Shown here piece after piece: positions 46,873 to 56,621 of a DNA stretch of 64,000 nt. Position 1 is the first letter of the stretch. The number at the start of each line of letters is the position of its first letter. A program made the position numbers and the translations under genes. The DNA comes from Chloroflexota bacterium (GTDB taxonomy: Bacteria > Chloroflexota > Anaerolineae > DTLA01). The notes beneath the pieces are model-generated. The model worked only from the letters and a program-made list of their open reading frames with translations, searched no databases and was not told the origin of the DNA. The DNA is taken from NCBI GenBank assembly GCA_014874485.1, contig JADBJK010000062.1:1-64000 (forward strand), given 5' to 3'.

Positions 46873-46946
46873 GGGCGAATAGCTCAGTTGGGATGAGCGC
46901 CTCGCTTACACCGAGGAGGTCACAGGTTCGAGCCCTGTTTCGCCCA
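46873..46946 (+). tRNA. tRNA-Val (anticodon TAC)
   Basis: Acceptor GGGCGAA pairs with TTCGCCC, the D arm is GCTCAGTTGGGATGAGC, the anticodon arm is CCTCG-CTTACAC-CGAGG with TAC in the loop, and the T arm is ACAGG-TTCGAGC-CCTGT. The discriminator base is A. The 3' CCA is not fully encoded (ACCT follows), so it must be added after transcription. It decodes GUA and wobble codons. Confidence 0.95.
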
Positions 46947-46954
46947 CCTGCGAG

Positions 46955-46979
46955 AGGCCGCCACCCCACAAGGCGGCCT
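46955..46979 (+). terminator. terminator after tRNA-Val
   Basis: AGGCCGCC (46955-46962) pairs with GGCGGCCT (46972-46979), followed by TTGCATT. The stem is strong and the T run short. Confidence 0.65.
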
Positions 46980-46991
46980 TTGCATTCCTAG

Positions 46992-47068
46992 AGGCTCACC
47001 GCGGAGACGCGGAGAACACAGAGGAAGACCCTGATTCTCTCTGCGCTCTCCGTGGCTCTGCGGTGAAC
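46992..47068. repeat. imperfect palindrome (family C), second copy
   Basis: GGCTCACCGCGGAGACGCGG on the left is mirrored by CTCCGTGGCTCTGCGGTGAA on the right, with CACAGAGG and CTCTCTGCG inside. It has the same end sequence as the element at 20237-20382. It separates the tRNA from the two-component genes. Confidence 0.75.
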
Positions 47069-47091
47069 GGGATTTTCACAGCGAGGATTTG

Positions 47092-47769
47092 GTGGCAGAG
47101 CGCATTCTGGTTGTGGAAGACGATGCGAAGATCGCGGACCTGCTGCGGCGCGGGCTGGTCTTTGAGGGCTACGCCGTGGACGTGGCCGCCGACGGCGAGA
47201 CCGCCTTGGCGATGGCCCGCGACCGCGAGCCCGACCTCGTGATCCTGGACCTCATGCTGCCAGGCATCAGCGGGCTGGAGGTGTGCCGCCGCCTGCGCGC
47301 CGCTGGCGACGTCCCCATCCTCATCCTCACCGCCAAGGGCGCTGTCGCCGACCGCGTCCAGGGCCTGGACAGCGGAGCCGACGACTACCTCGTCAAGCCC
47401 TTCGCCTTTGAGGAACTCCTGGCCCGCATCCGCGCCCTCCTGCGCCGCCACCAGCGCGCCGAGCAGGAGGAAGTCCTGCGGTTCGCCGACCTGACCATGA
47501 ACACGTCCACGCGCAGGGTAACCCGCGGCGACCGCGTCATTGAACTCACCGCCAAGGAGTTTGACCTGCTGGAACTGTTCCTGCTCCACCCGCGCCAGGT
47601 GCTCACCCGCGACACCATCTACGACCGCATCTGGGGCTACGACTTCGGCGGCGAGTCCAACATCCTGGAGGTGTACATCCGCTACCTGCGGGCCAAACTG
47701 GAGGCGGGCGGCGAGCCTCGCCTCATCCACACCGTGCGCGGCGTCGGCTACGCCCTGCGCGAGGAGTGA
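47092..47769 (+). CDS. OmpR-family response regulator
   Basis: A 225-residue two-domain regulator. The receiver has [15 protein letters not shown], the phospho-acceptor Asp in [17 protein letters not shown] near residue 51, the Thr in [10 protein letters not shown] and the Lys in [15 protein letters not shown] near residue 100. The winged-helix DNA-binding domain starts near residue 130 ([27 protein letters not shown]) and ends with [28 protein letters not shown] 47092 is chosen because GCGAGG is at the right distance; TTG 47089 is an alternative. It pairs with the kinase 4 bases downstream. Its targets are not shown, though the secreted-protein genes nearby are candidates. Confidence 0.93.
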   Translation: MAERILVVEDDAKIADLLRRGLVFEGYAVDVAADGETALAMARDREPDLVILDLMLPGISGLEVCRRLRAAGDVPILILTAKGAVADRVQGLDSGADDYLVKPFAFEELLARIRALLRRHQRAEQEEVLRFADLTMNTSTRRVTRGDRVIELTAKEFDLLELFLLHPRQVLTRDTIYDRIWGYDFGGESNILEVYIRYLRAKLEAGGEPRLIHTVRGVGYALREE

Positions 47770-47773
47770 ACCC

Positions 47774-49165
47774 ATGCCCATCCGCACCCGCCTAACCCTC
47801 TGGTACGTGGGACTGCTGGCGCTGGTCCTGGTGGTCTTTGACCTGACCGTGTACGCCGTGCTGTCGTACCGCACCTACGCCGAGGTGGACCGCAGCGTGC
47901 AGACCCTGGCCGACCAGATTGTCATGTCCATCCGCGCCGAGAACAACCCTCTGTCGGTGCTCGTGTCGGGGCGGGTGCGCCTGCCATCGGTGGATGCCTT
48001 CTCCACGCCCGACACCTACTGGCAGGTGGTGCGCACCGACGGCGTCATCGCGGCCCGCTCGGCCAACCTGGGCGAGCAGAGCCTGCCGCTGGACCCCGAC
48101 ACGCTGGCCCGAACCATCCAGGGCGAAAGCGTCCTGACGACGGCGCGGGCAGGCGACACGCGCGTGCGCATCTACAGCACGCCGCTGGTGGTGCTGCGCA
48201 ACATCGTGGGCACGGTGCAGGTGGGGGCATCGCTGCGCGGCGTGGATGCGACGCTACGGCGCGTGGCGGGCTTGTTGGGCGCGGGCACGCTGTTGGCCGT
48301 CATCGTGGCGGGCGTGGTGGGGTTCGCGCTGGCGCGGGCGGCCCTGCGTCCCATTGACGAGGTAACCCAGGCCGCGCTGCGCATCTCCCGCGCCGAGGAC
48401 TTGAACCGCCGACTGCCCGAACCGCCCGTCCAGGACGAGGTGGGCCGACTCACCGCCACGTTCAACGAGATGCTGGCGCGGCTGGATGACCTGTTCCGCG
48501 CCCAGCAGCACCTGGTGGCCGACGTGTCCCACGAGTTGCGGACGCCGCTGACGACGATTCAGGGCAACCTGGACCTCCTGCGCCGCGGCGCGCTGGACGA
48601 CCCCGAGGCCCGCCGCGAGGCCCTCCGCGCCATTGAGGCCGAGGTCGGCGCCATGTCGCGCCTGGTGGCGGACCTGCTCCTGCTGGCCCAGGCCGACGCG
48701 GGGGTCAAGTTGGAGTTCCGCCCCGTGGAGTTGGACACGCTCCTGCTGGACGTGTACCGCCAGGCGCAGACGCTGGCGCAGGGCGTGCGGGTGAAACTGG
48801 GGGAAGAAGACCAGGCCCTGGTGATGGGCGACCCCGACCGCCTGCGCCAGTTGTTGCTGAACCTGGTGGACAACGCGCTGAAGTACACGCCCCCAGGCGG
48901 CGAGGTAACCCTGTCGCTCCAGCGGGAGCCAGGCTGGGTCTGCCTGTCCGTGTCCGACACGGGCATCGGCATCCCGCCCGAAGATTTGCCGCACATCTTT
49001 GAGCGGTTCTACCGTTCGGACAAGGCGCGCACCCGCGGCAAGGGCGGCACGGGCCTGGGCCTGGCCATTGCCAAGTGGATCGCCGAGGCCCACAACGGCC
49101 GCATCACCGTGGAGAGCGTGCCCAATCGGGGCAGCACCTTCACGGTCTGGCTGCCGTCGCCATGA
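47774..49165 (+). CDS. sensor histidine kinase
   Basis: A 463-residue membrane kinase. TM1 (LWYVGLLALVLVVFDLTVYAV) is followed by an outside sensor of about 130 residues and TM2 (LLGAGTLLAVIVAGVVGFALA) near residue 165. A HAMP region (RPIDEVTQAALRISRAEDLNRRLPEP) follows. The phospho-acceptor is in QQHLVADVSHELRTPLTTIQGN near residue 250. The ATP lid has LLNLVDNALKYTPPGGEV, SDTGIGIPPEDLPHIFERFYR and GGTGLGLAIAKWI. It phosphorylates the 47092 regulator. The signal is unknown. It ends 22 bases before the convergent beta-helix gene. Confidence 0.93.
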   Translation: MPIRTRLTLWYVGLLALVLVVFDLTVYAVLSYRTYAEVDRSVQTLADQIVMSIRAENNPLSVLVSGRVRLPSVDAFSTPDTYWQVVRTDGVIAARSANLGEQSLPLDPDTLARTIQGESVLTTARAGDTRVRIYSTPLVVLRNIVGTVQVGASLRGVDATLRRVAGLLGAGTLLAVIVAGVVGFALARAALRPIDEVTQAALRISRAEDLNRRLPEPPVQDEVGRLTATFNEMLARLDDLFRAQQHLVADVSHELRTPLTTIQGNLDLLRRGALDDPEARREALRAIEAEVGAMSRLVADLLLLAQADAGVKLEFRPVELDTLLLDVYRQAQTLAQGVRVKLGEEDQALVMGDPDRLRQLLLNLVDNALKYTPPGGEVTLSLQREPGWVCLSVSDTGIGIPPEDLPHIFERFYRSDKARTRGKGGTGLGLAIAKWIAEAHNGRITVESVPNRGSTFTVWLPSP

Positions 49166-49187
49166 AGTGGGGCGGGCCGCACGCGAC

Positions 49188-50717
49188 TCAGTATGACCGC
49201 CTGCGCATCACGATCGGCAGGAAGCGCGTGTGCCGCCGCTCGTCCGCGCCGATGTCGTAGCCCGCGCCGATGGGCCGTCGGTCGCCGTCTATGTCCGTCG
49301 CCACGCCCGCATCGGCCCCCGCGTCCATCGCCGCCGAGCCCGCGCCCAGGTGGTAGCCGTCAGGGAACAACCGCGGGTTGCCGAACACCGGGTTCGTGCC
49401 CGTGATTGCCGTGCTGCTATTGGCCCAGAAGAGGGTGTGGTCGGCGGAGACCGTGGCGCTGGCCGGGAAAGTGACCGTGATGCCCCAGGTGTGGCTGGCG
49501 ACGATGGTGTTGGTCAGGGCCAGGGTGACGTAGCCGTTCACGTAGATGCCCGTGCCGCTGCCTGCCCCCACCAGGGTGTTATGGAGCAGGGTGGCGCTCA
49601 GCGGCCAGCCGATAGAGCCATAAGCCTCAACGGTCTTGTTCCCACTGCGAGCGATCACGTTGTTGACCAGGACGGCGCCGGGGCCGGAACTGTAGCTCAG
49701 CATGAGCCCTGTGTCGGTCGGGTTGTCCAGAATGTGGTTGCCCTCAAAGCGGGAGTTGCTGTGGCCCAGATAGACGGCGTGTTTGCCGATGTTGCCCCGC
49801 AGCAGGTTGTCGCGATACGTGGCGAAGCCGAACCACTGATATAGGCCCGCGCCGTAGCCGGTGCCTGCGGCGTTGGTCCGGTTGCCCTCCACCCGATTGC
49901 CCTGGATCAGCGCGCCGTTCGGCCCGCCGGCGATGCCGCCGCCCCAACCGGTATTCCTGCCTGCAACGTTGTTGATCACCTGGTTAGCCTCCACCACCAG
50001 CCCGGACCCGGTGCCGTATAGACAGATTCCCCCACCCGTACCGTCATCCGACGTGCTGGCTACGTTGCTGATGACCACGTTCCCCCTGATGACGGCGCGG
50101 CTGGCGTCGCGCAGGTAGATTCCTCCGCCATAAGAAGTTCTGAAATCGCTGATGCCGACGGCGGCAACGTTGTTGGTGATCACGTTGTTGACGATGACCG
50201 GATGGGCGCCGTACACGAAGATGCCCCCGCCGCAGCCGTCAGGATTGTTGCTGGACCCGGCGCAGTCTGCGGTCAGCCCGGTCCCGTTGCCGCGCGCAAC
50301 GATGAAGCCGTCCAGCGTGGGGGTAATGTCGCCCGTGATGCCCACGACCCGCCGCCGGCCCTCGCCGTCCAGCGTAGTGGGATAAGCCACCGGGTCGCGC
50401 ACCACCGGCCCGCTGGCCGCGCCGTCCCATCCGCCGTACAGGGTGATGGACTTGGTGATTGTGATCACCGCGGCGCCCGTGCCTGTGTACACGCCCCGCG
50501 CCAGGTACAGGGTGTCCCCATCACTCGCCTGTGTCAGCGCCGCCTGCAACCCGCACGGATTGGCCCGGGTGCATGCCGTGCCCGCGCCATCCGGCTTCAC
50601 GAACCACACGCTCGGGGCGGCCCGCACCTGCGACATCGCCCCGAAGCCCGCCAGGACCGCCAGCGCCAGGCCGAACCCCAGCGCCAGCGCCAACGCAGAC
50701 AGAACGTACCGCCTCAT
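49188..50717 (-). CDS. secreted right-handed parallel beta-helix protein
   Basis: A 509-residue exported protein. A signal peptide (MRRYVLSALALALGFGLALAVLAG) is followed by WFVKPDGAGTACTRANPCGLQAALTQASDGDTLYLARGVYTG, the start of a pectate-lyase-like helix. Repeated rungs carry NVITNN, GGGIYLRDASRAVIRGNVVISN, GGGICLYGTGSGLVVEANQVINN and similar. The end (GSAAMDAGADAGVATDIDGDRRPIGAGYDIGADE) is a choice-of-anchor-type tail before HTRFLPIVMRRRSY. A polysaccharide lyase or a surface-binding role is possible; no catalytic residues are obvious. ATG 50717 follows GGGGGTGGGGAAC. Confidence 0.85.
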   Translation of the reverse strand: MRRYVLSALALALGFGLALAVLAGFGAMSQVRAAPSVWFVKPDGAGTACTRANPCGLQAALTQASDGDTLYLARGVYTGTGAAVITITKSITLYGGWDGAASGPVVRDPVAYPTTLDGEGRRRVVGITGDITPTLDGFIVARGNGTGLTADCAGSSNNPDGCGGGIFVYGAHPVIVNNVITNNVAAVGISDFRTSYGGGIYLRDASRAVIRGNVVISNVASTSDDGTGGGICLYGTGSGLVVEANQVINNVAGRNTGWGGGIAGGPNGALIQGNRVEGNRTNAAGTGYGAGLYQWFGFATYRDNLLRGNIGKHAVYLGHSNSRFEGNHILDNPTDTGLMLSYSSGPGAVLVNNVIARSGNKTVEAYGSIGWPLSATLLHNTLVGAGSGTGIYVNGYVTLALTNTIVASHTWGITVTFPASATVSADHTLFWANSSTAITGTNPVFGNPRLFPDGYHLGAGSAAMDAGADAGVATDIDGDRRPIGAGYDIGADERRHTRFLPIVMRRRSY

Positions 50718-50762
50718 GTTCCCCACCCCCAGGATACATGTATCGGCCGATGCTACAGCCCG

Positions 50763-51056
50763 CTACGGCCTCCGCATTACCACCGGCAGGTGGGCGCGAC
50801 AGCAGGGGCCCGCGCCGCCCCAGAAGCCGCCGACGAGGGTATAGCCTCCGCCGGAGAGCGCGCCGGCATCCGGCTGGCCCACCGTGCCGCCCAGGGCGTA
50901 GGCCCCGCCCGCGCTGACGCCGCTCCCGCCGGCCGTCCACCATCCCAAATTGTAGCCAGGCTGCGCGCCCACGGCAAGTTGCGCCAGAACCGGAGCCGAC
51001 GCGGCCAACAGGAGAGCGAGGAACAGCACCGCTGCGAAAAACCGTTGGCGTTTCAT
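50763..51056 (-). CDS. small secreted GQ-repeat protein
   Basis: A 97-residue exported protein: signal MKRQRFFAAVLFLALLLAASA, then YNLGWWTAGGSGVSAGGAYALGGTVGQPDAGALSGGGYTLVGGFWGG and a C-terminal HLPVVMRRP. It is a relative of the 57622 product, with the same SxxYxLxx-GTxGQ-xGxxSxxYxLxxGFW layout. It starts 10 bases after the fibre-like gene, and the paralogous pair at 57.6-59.2 kb has the same arrangement. Function unknown; the pairing suggests the two products work together outside the cell. The GGAGGCGGCG site precedes ATG 51056. Confidence 0.8.
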   Translation of the reverse strand: MKRQRFFAAVLFLALLLAASAPVLAQLAVGAQPGYNLGWWTAGGSGVSAGGAYALGGTVGQPDAGALSGGGYTLVGGFWGGAGPCCRAHLPVVMRRP

Positions 51057-51066
51057 CGCCGCCTCC

Positions 51067-52959
51067 CTACCACGCCACCTCTGACGTCTGCACCGTGGCC
51101 ACCCAGCGGATGGTTTCGCCGTTGCCCCTCACCTGAACCCGCAGCGCATCCTCGCGGGTGTCGGCCGTAACCCGCGCATCCCAGGCGGCATCGTCCTCGC
51201 CCAGGGGGGTAACCACAGGAGTGCCTACGAGGGCTGTCGTCCCTGCCACGTTTTCCACAACTCCCTGTATCCTGTACCCGGCCGATTCGCCGCCGTTGGA
51301 ACGCCCCGCCACCATAATCTGGAAACTGATGGTGCGCCCGCTCGCCACCGTGATCCACGCGCTACTCCCATCCAGATACAGGTCGGTCCACGCATTCCCA
51401 ACGGACGTATTGCGCAGCACAAACAGGCCCGCCTGGGCATCGCCGACTGCGGCGAAGGTTCCGCTCGCGTACGCCCACTGCCCCACGTGATCGGCGAGAG
51501 CGCCGCTGCCACCTGGAATCGTCGCCCCGTTGGCCGTCGCCCTGTTGTCAATGCCGCCGCCGACAGTCGCGTAGAACCCGGCCGCCTGATTGGTGTGGCC
51601 CCCGCCGACTGCCGACGAGTGGCCGCTGGCCGTGTTCTCTGCGCCGCCGCTGACCGTGGCGTAGCGAGCAGAGGCGGTGTTGCTGCGCCCCCCGGCCACG
51701 GTGGCCTCGTCGTCGCTGGCCGTATTCTCCCAGCCTCCGCCCACGGCAGAAACAGGCCCGCTGGCTGTGTTCCCCTGTCCGCCCGCCACTGTGGACACGG
51801 TGCCACTGGCGGTATTGTTTTGGCCGCCACCGACCGCGGCCCGGCTTTCGCTCGCGGCGTTATCCTGCCCGCCGCAGATGGTGCTGTAGTCGCCCGCGGC
51901 AACGTTGCCGTCGCCGCCTGCGACTGCGGCATTGCGGCCGCTGGCTGTGTTGCCCAAGCCCCCGCCGACGGTCGCGGCAGAGCCACTCGCGCGGTTGCCC
52001 CATCCCCCGCCAACGGTGGCGTAGGATTTGTCGCTCGTTGTGCCCGCGTTATCGCCCGCCTGATTGTCCCGTCCGCCGCCGACGGTGCCATAGTCATCGG
52101 TAACGCGGTTGGGACATGCGCCGGTGCTCATGAGCCCACATCCAGAAGCCGACCCACCGCCGCCGATGGTTGCGCCGTGGACCCCCGCGCTCACGCTGTT
52201 GACGCCCTGGCCGCCCAGGATGTTCGGGCTGGTAGGATTGGGCTCCAAGCGCAGAGCGCGCGCATTCTGCACGCGAAAATCCAGCGGCTGGTTGTCGGTC
52301 GTTCCCAGGAAGTGCGTGCCCGAAATGGTGCCGCTGTTGCCGAGCAGTCTCCAGTAGCGCGCGTCGGTGAACCCCGTGTCCAGCGTCAGCGTTACGTTCC
52401 CGCTCGTGCCCCCGCCCGACAGCCCCGACCCGGCAGTAACCGCCGTAATGTCCCCGCCGGAGTCGTTGTCCACGCCGTCGGCGAACCCCGCAGGCACCCC
52501 CTGCAGGCCACTCCACGGCGCGGCGACCGTGTACAGCGCATACGGCACAGGCGTGAGCGCCTGGCGGGGCGACAGCGTCGTGTAGTCCGCATCGCCCGTG
52601 CACCGGACTGCCACTTCCAGCCATCGGGCGTCGCCCTGGAACGCCCCAGCGCCGAAGTCCAGGTCGGGGATCAGAAACAGCCCGCTGGTTACGGCCACGG
52701 CACTGCGCGCCTGCGTCGTGCCGACCTGCGCGCCACCGGTTGCGGCGTCGTACAGGCCGAACCTGAAGTCACACGTGCCACTGTAAGGGCTGCCATCCTT
52801 CCGCAACTGGCCTTGATAGGTGAATGCAGTGCCCGCGGGGGCTTGGACGCTCACGCGGCCCCCTGGGGAAGCCAGCCCCTGCGCCTGGGTCAGCCCCACG
52901 GCCACCGCCAGCGCCAGAACTACCACCACACACCCCAGAATCGCCCATCTGTGTCTCAT
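51067..52959 (-). CDS. secreted fibre-like protein with 15-residue VGGG repeats
   Basis: A 630-residue exported protein. Signal MRHRWAILGCVVVVLALAVAV, then an N-terminal domain (AFTYQGQLRKDGSPYSGTCD, FGLYDAATGGAQVG, LSPRQALTPVPYALYTV) shared with the 57920 product. Residues about 290-490 are 12-13 repeats of 15 residues of the type ATVGGGxxNxASGxx, similar to the head repeats of trimeric adhesins. The C-terminal 130 residues are a beta-rich cap. It should form a long fibre or solenoid on the surface. AGGAGGTGCGCA precedes ATG 52959. No autotransporter barrel or LPxTG is present. Confidence 0.85.
   Translation of the reverse strand: MRHRWAILGCVVVVLALAVAVGLTQAQGLASPGGRVSVQAPAGTAFTYQGQLRKDGSPYSGTCDFRFGLYDAATGGAQVGTTQARSAVAVTSGLFLIPDLDFGAGAFQGDARWLEVAVRCTGDADYTTLSPRQALTPVPYALYTVAAPWSGLQGVPAGFADGVDNDSGGDITAVTAGSGLSGGGTSGNVTLTLDTGFTDARYWRLLGNSGTISGTHFLGTTDNQPLDFRVQNARALRLEPNPTSPNILGGQGVNSVSAGVHGATIGGGGSASGCGLMSTGACPNRVTDDYGTVGGGRDNQAGDNAGTTSDKSYATVGGGWGNRASGSAATVGGGLGNTASGRNAAVAGGDGNVAAGDYSTICGGQDNAASESRAAVGGGQNNTASGTVSTVAGGQGNTASGPVSAVGGGWENTASDDEATVAGGRSNTASARYATVSGGAENTASGHSSAVGGGHTNQAAGFYATVGGGIDNRATANGATIPGGSGALADHVGQWAYASGTFAAVGDAQAGLFVLRNTSVGNAWTDLYLDGSSAWITVASGRTISFQIMVAGRSNGGESAGYRIQGVVENVAGTTALVGTPVVTPLGEDDAAWDARVTADTREDALRVQVRGNGETIRWVATVQTSEVAW
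51490..52093. repeat. 45-bp coding repeats of the fibre-like protein
   Basis: About 13 units of 45 bases, each coding (A/S)(T/A)V(G/A/S)GGxxNxASGxx. Sequences differ from unit to unit, so the array is old compared with the 126-bp repeat at 42.3 kb. Confidence 0.85.
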
Positions 52960-53012
52960 TGCGCACCTCCTGGTTTTCGTCATCAAGGACACGAAGCAAA
53001 CAAAGTACGTGG

Positions 53013-53206
53013 CCACAGAGAAGATTGTCCACCTGTCAGCGAAGCGAAGCAATCCCACGTGCGACGCACCTCGGAGGTGCGTCGCACGTGCCTTCTCACG
53101 CCATTGCGAGCGAAGCATCTCGTCGCCGCGGTTCTCAGGCGCTCCACGCCCCAGTAGGGACAATTCATGAATTGTCCCTACGGGCGCCCCGCACCCTCGG
53201 AATGAC
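53013..53206. repeat. palindromic intergenic repeat (family A), copy 6, reversed
   Basis: This copy begins CCACAGAGAAG and runs in the opposite order: GCGAAGCGAAGCAATCC, the CACGTGCGACGCACC palindrome, then the 28-bp GTAGGGACAATT palindrome at 53154-53181 and GGAATGAC. It shows that the element inserts in either orientation. Confidence 0.85.
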
Positions 53207-53507
53207 ATGCAATCAAAGATTGCTGCGGCGAAGGTCAGACGAATTCTGTTCGCGCTCCCGTGTCCTTCGTGGTCACTATCCATCCCTTCGCGGTCGTCCG
53301 ATACGCCACGAGGCGGCGCGCGGCTCCTTCCACATGCGAGTAAGACAGGCCCCGTGGCGTGCCACCGTCTGAATCGCATCCGCCACCGGCACAATGTCGT
53401 GGCCTGCCCCGGGCAGGTGCACACCCCCGGAACCCTGCGTCGCCGGCCAGGACACCCACCGGAATCGGAGCACGCGTGGCACTTCGCACCCGCGCGCCGA
53501 CGCCGGC
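53207..53507. other. 301-base stretch without a supported gene
   Basis: It lies downstream of the - strand protease gene. It has TCCTTCGTGGTC-type repeat words and scattered short frames but no ribosome-binding site or recognisable protein. No terminator is evident. Confidence 0.5.
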
Positions 53508-56500
53508 CTACGGCAAGTGCACGTGGTCTCGCATGATGGCGGGCAGGTGGATAAACGTACAGTCGGCATCCCCTCCGGGCCCGCAATCGCGGTCGCAGAT
53601 GCCGTCATCCACCCCGTCGCAGTACCCGTCCAGGCCGCCGGTCGGGCAGTCCTGTGGGCACGTGGCCGAGTTCTCGGGGTCGCTGCACACGCCATCGCCG
53701 CAGGGCGACTCCCCGAAGTCCAGTCCCATGAGTTGGGTTACCTCCACGCGGGTGCCGTCTCCGAGGACGCACACGGCGCACGAATCGGTCATGAATCGCC
53801 CGCACACCTCCCGATCCTCGGTTACCTCCAACCCGTAGCCGTGCTGCGCGCAGTAACTGAACGCCTGGCCTGCGCTTCCGAGCAGGTACTGCCACGCATT
53901 GGTGGGCCCCGTCGGAAGTTCGCACAGCCCGACCTCCCCCACATCCTCCAGCACGGTGCGGTACTCGTAGCCCATCGCCATGCAGTACACGGCCGCGGGG
54001 TTCCTCATGCCATCCCTAGGCCCTTGGGCGACTGCATCTCCCGCGCAAGAACCCGACGCCCGAGCGCTGATGGTGTGGGCTATGTCCCTGAGGAAGGATG
54101 CCAGCCAAACGGAAGCGGGCCCCGTCCCCGCCGAAGCCGTTGCCGACGCGGTCGGGCCGCCAAAGTACAGGATGCGCACCCAGTCGCCCCTGTCCCCCAG
54201 GATGATCTCATATCGCCCGTTGCCGTCCACGTCGGCGACCGTTACGGCATCGCCCTGCTCAAAGTCCAGCGCGAACTCCCGCACCTTGTTCCCGTCCATG
54301 TCAAAGACGTGAATCCAGTTGTCCCTGTCGGCGTGTACGATTTCCGCTTTACCAGCGCCGTTGAGGTCTCCCACGGTCAAGCCATCGTACCCCTCAAAAT
54401 CCAGCGGGAAGCTCGCGAGCACCGTTCCGCTCATGTTGAAGACACGAATCCTGTCGTCGGAACGGTCGCCGTGAATAATCTCGGCCAGGCCGTCGCCGTT
54501 CACGTCCCCGGCGGCCAGGCCGTCCCAGCCCTCAAAGTCGCGCACGAAGGATGCGATCACAGTTCCGCTCATGTTGAAGATGCGAATCCTGTCGTCGGAA
54601 CGGTCGCCGTGAATAATCTCGGCCCGGCCGTCGCCATTCACATCGCCAACGGCCAGCCCGTCGCCCTCCTCAAAGTCCTGCCGGAACTCGCTGATGAGGC
54701 TCCCGTCTCCCCGCAGCACGCGAATCCAGTCGCCCCTGTCGCCGTGCACGATCTCAGCCCTGCCATCCCCGTTGACATCCCCCACCGCCAACCCGTCGTG
54801 CTCCTGGAAGTCAAGCCCGAAGGCGACCTCCGTCTCCCCAACCGCGTTCAATACGCGGATGACATCGGCGCTCCTGTCCGCGTGGACGATTTCGGGGTAA
54901 CGATCGCCATCCACATCTCCCGCAGCCAGCCCATCAAACTCCTCAAAATCCAGGGTGAACCCCCTGCACACGCCGGCCACGTAGTACGCATCGTGGCACC
55001 AGGCGTGCCCGTAGTCCACCTCGCCGTAGCCGTTGGACCCCGGGATGTTGTCCTCTGGCCGAGGCCAGCCCGCACCCCAACTGTTCCGGATGATCCAGGT
55101 GTGGTTCGCGTCATTCCACCCCACGATGACGATGCAGTGGCCGCCGCCACAAGCATGGAGCGGCCCGTGGCAGAGCAACGCTCGCTTGATCGCGGTCCGA
55201 TCGCCGCCCACGTGCCCATAGTCCGCAATGCTCCACAGCCTGTCGCCCCAGGTGCTGCACCGAGCGCACGTGCAGGGGTTGGAGCACAGACCGGTGCTGC
55301 AGTTGCAGAGGCAACGGCCATTCTCGTCCTCGCAGGCGCCCGATTGGTACGCAAAGCAGGTCTCGTCCACGACGCCTGAGTACAGCACGTGCGAGAACGT
55401 ATCCAGGCGCGCATCCGTTGATGCCGTTCGGCCTGAGCAACTCGCGGGGCGGTAGCACCCGGAAACGAGGTCCTGCTCCGACAAATCTACGCGGATTCCG
55501 GTTTCCACGACATAGGTCATCTCCATCGCGCCGATTGTGGCGAACGCCCAGCAACTGCCGCAATTCTGCTGGTCCCTCACAGGTGGAAAGGCATAGTAGT
55601 CCCTCCAGTCAAAACGGCTGGGCAATGCGGACATTTGGCAGCGGTTGCACGGCGGGCAACGGGAGCCACCGCAGTCAATCCCCGTCTCATCGCCGTTGCG
55701 GATTCCGTCAAAGCAACTCGCGACGGGCGTTGGCGTGCGCGTTGGCGTGCGCGTTGGCGTGCGCGTGCGCGTCGGAGTGCGGGTCGGGGTCCGCGTGGGC
55801 GTGGCGGTGCGTGTAGGCGTCAACGTGGGGGTCCGGGTCGGCGTCGGGGTCAACGTAGCGGTTGGAGTCCGTGTTCGGGTAGGCGTCGCGGTGGCAGTGC
55901 CGGCGTAGGAGATCACCAGATAGGGGCGGTAAATGTTCTCGTGCTCGGATGTCCGGAAGACCCGCCCCCAGTCGCCGATGGTCAGCGGCTGGAGCATGAA
56001 GCCGTAGTTCGGCACCGAGCCCTCCAGCCAGTCTTTCACCAAGTCGCTCACGTTGAAACTGCGCCAACCGATGCCGACCTCCGAGTCCAGGTCCAGGTAC
56101 CTGGTGCAATCCTTTGGACGGGTGCGCCAGGTAACCTTCATGGGATCCCAGTCGCTGGCAGCCAGGCAGAAGCGGAGCTTGGCACGGGTGCCCAGCAGGG
56201 GCGATTCCTGGTAGAGCCACAAGGTGGCCCCTTTGAAATCGGCGCCTCCGGGGTAACCGCTGAAATCAAAGCGAATCAGCGCCCATTGCTCGTCCCCTTT
56301 GTAACGCCCGACCACCATCGTGAGGGCATCTCCGTAGTTGTCGTCGGGGTAGCGCGCGTCAATGTAGGTGTCGCCAGTGGGATAGCAGGTGTACTCGGCG
56401 GCCAGAGGCCGGCTCCCCTCGCCTGCCCCGTAGGCCAGGGGGTCCGCCCCCGACTGGGGAGGCGCCACCGCCAGCCCGGACCGCGCTGCCAGCACCAGCA

Positions 56501-56543
56501 GTATGGGCAACAACACGAACAGAACAAACCAACGTCGTCTCAT
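53508..56543 (-). CDS. secreted multidomain papain-family protease
   Basis: A 1011-residue exported protein. After a signal peptide, residues 50-220 form a DNRLRE domain ([36 protein letters not shown]). A TPTRT linker (225-275) and a Cys segment ([17 protein letters not shown]) follow. The C1A protease domain at about 295-520 has Gln/Cys in [16 protein letters not shown], His in [13 protein letters not shown] and Asn in [10 protein letters not shown], so it should be active. Residues 525-760 are FG-GAP-like repeats with calcium-type [10 protein letters not shown] loops. A DUF333 domain ([17 protein letters not shown]) and a Cys-rich [10 protein letters not shown] segment come next, then [14 protein letters not shown]. 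Likely degrades extracellular protein. Confidence 0.88.
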   Translation of the reverse strand: MRRRWFVLFVLLPILLVLAARSGLAVAPPQSGADPLAYGAGEGSRPLAAEYTCYPTGDTYIDARYPDDNYGDALTMVVGRYKGDEQWALIRFDFSGYPGGADFKGATLWLYQESPLLGTRAKLRFCLAASDWDPMKVTWRTRPKDCTRYLDLDSEVGIGWRSFNVSDLVKDWLEGSVPNYGFMLQPLTIGDWGRVFRTSEHENIYRPYLVISYAGTATATPTRTRTPTATLTPTPTRTPTLTPTRTATPTRTPTRTPTRTRTPTRTPTRTPTPVASCFDGIRNGDETGIDCGGSRCPPCNRCQMSALPSRFDWRDYYAFPPVRDQQNCGSCWAFATIGAMEMTYVVETGIRVDLSEQDLVSGCYRPASCSGRTASTDARLDTFSHVLYSGVVDETCFAYQSGACEDENGRCLCNCSTGLCSNPCTCARCSTWGDRLWSIADYGHVGGDRTAIKRALLCHGPLHACGGGHCIVIVGWNDANHTWIIRNSWGAGWPRPEDNIPGSNGYGEVDYGHAWCHDAYYVAGVCRGFTLDFEEFDGLAAGDVDGDRYPEIVHADRSADVIRVLNAVGETEVAFGLDFQEHDGLAVGDVNGDGRAEIVHGDRGDWIRVLRGDGSLISEFRQDFEEGDGLAVGDVNGDGRAEIIHGDRSDDRIRIFNMSGTVIASFVRDFEGWDGLAAGDVNGDGLAEIIHGDRSDDRIRVFNMSGTVLASFPLDFEGYDGLTVGDLNGAGKAEIVHADRDNWIHVFDMDGNKVREFALDFEQGDAVTVADVDGNGRYEIILGDRGDWVRILYFGGPTASATASAGTGPASVWLASFLRDIAHTISARASGSCAGDAVAQGPRDGMRNPAAVYCMAMGYEYRTVLEDVGEVGLCELPTGPTNAWQYLLGSAGQAFSYCAQHGYGLEVTEDREVCGRFMTDSCAVCVLGDGTRVEVTQLMGLDFGESPCGDGVCSDPENSATCPQDCPTGGLDGYCDGVDDGICDRDCGPGGDADCTFIHLPAIMRDHVHLP

Positions 56544-56621
56544 TGCTCACCTCCTGGTTCTCACCATCAAGGACAGGGTAATCCGTCTGCACCTCTCTTG
56601 GTTATGCCTTCGTGGCCGTGC

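Noticed and set aside
46475-46882. 135-codon Arg-rich frame on the + strand
   Set aside because: It runs into the tRNA promoter and tRNA gene and has no motif, so it is not a credible gene.
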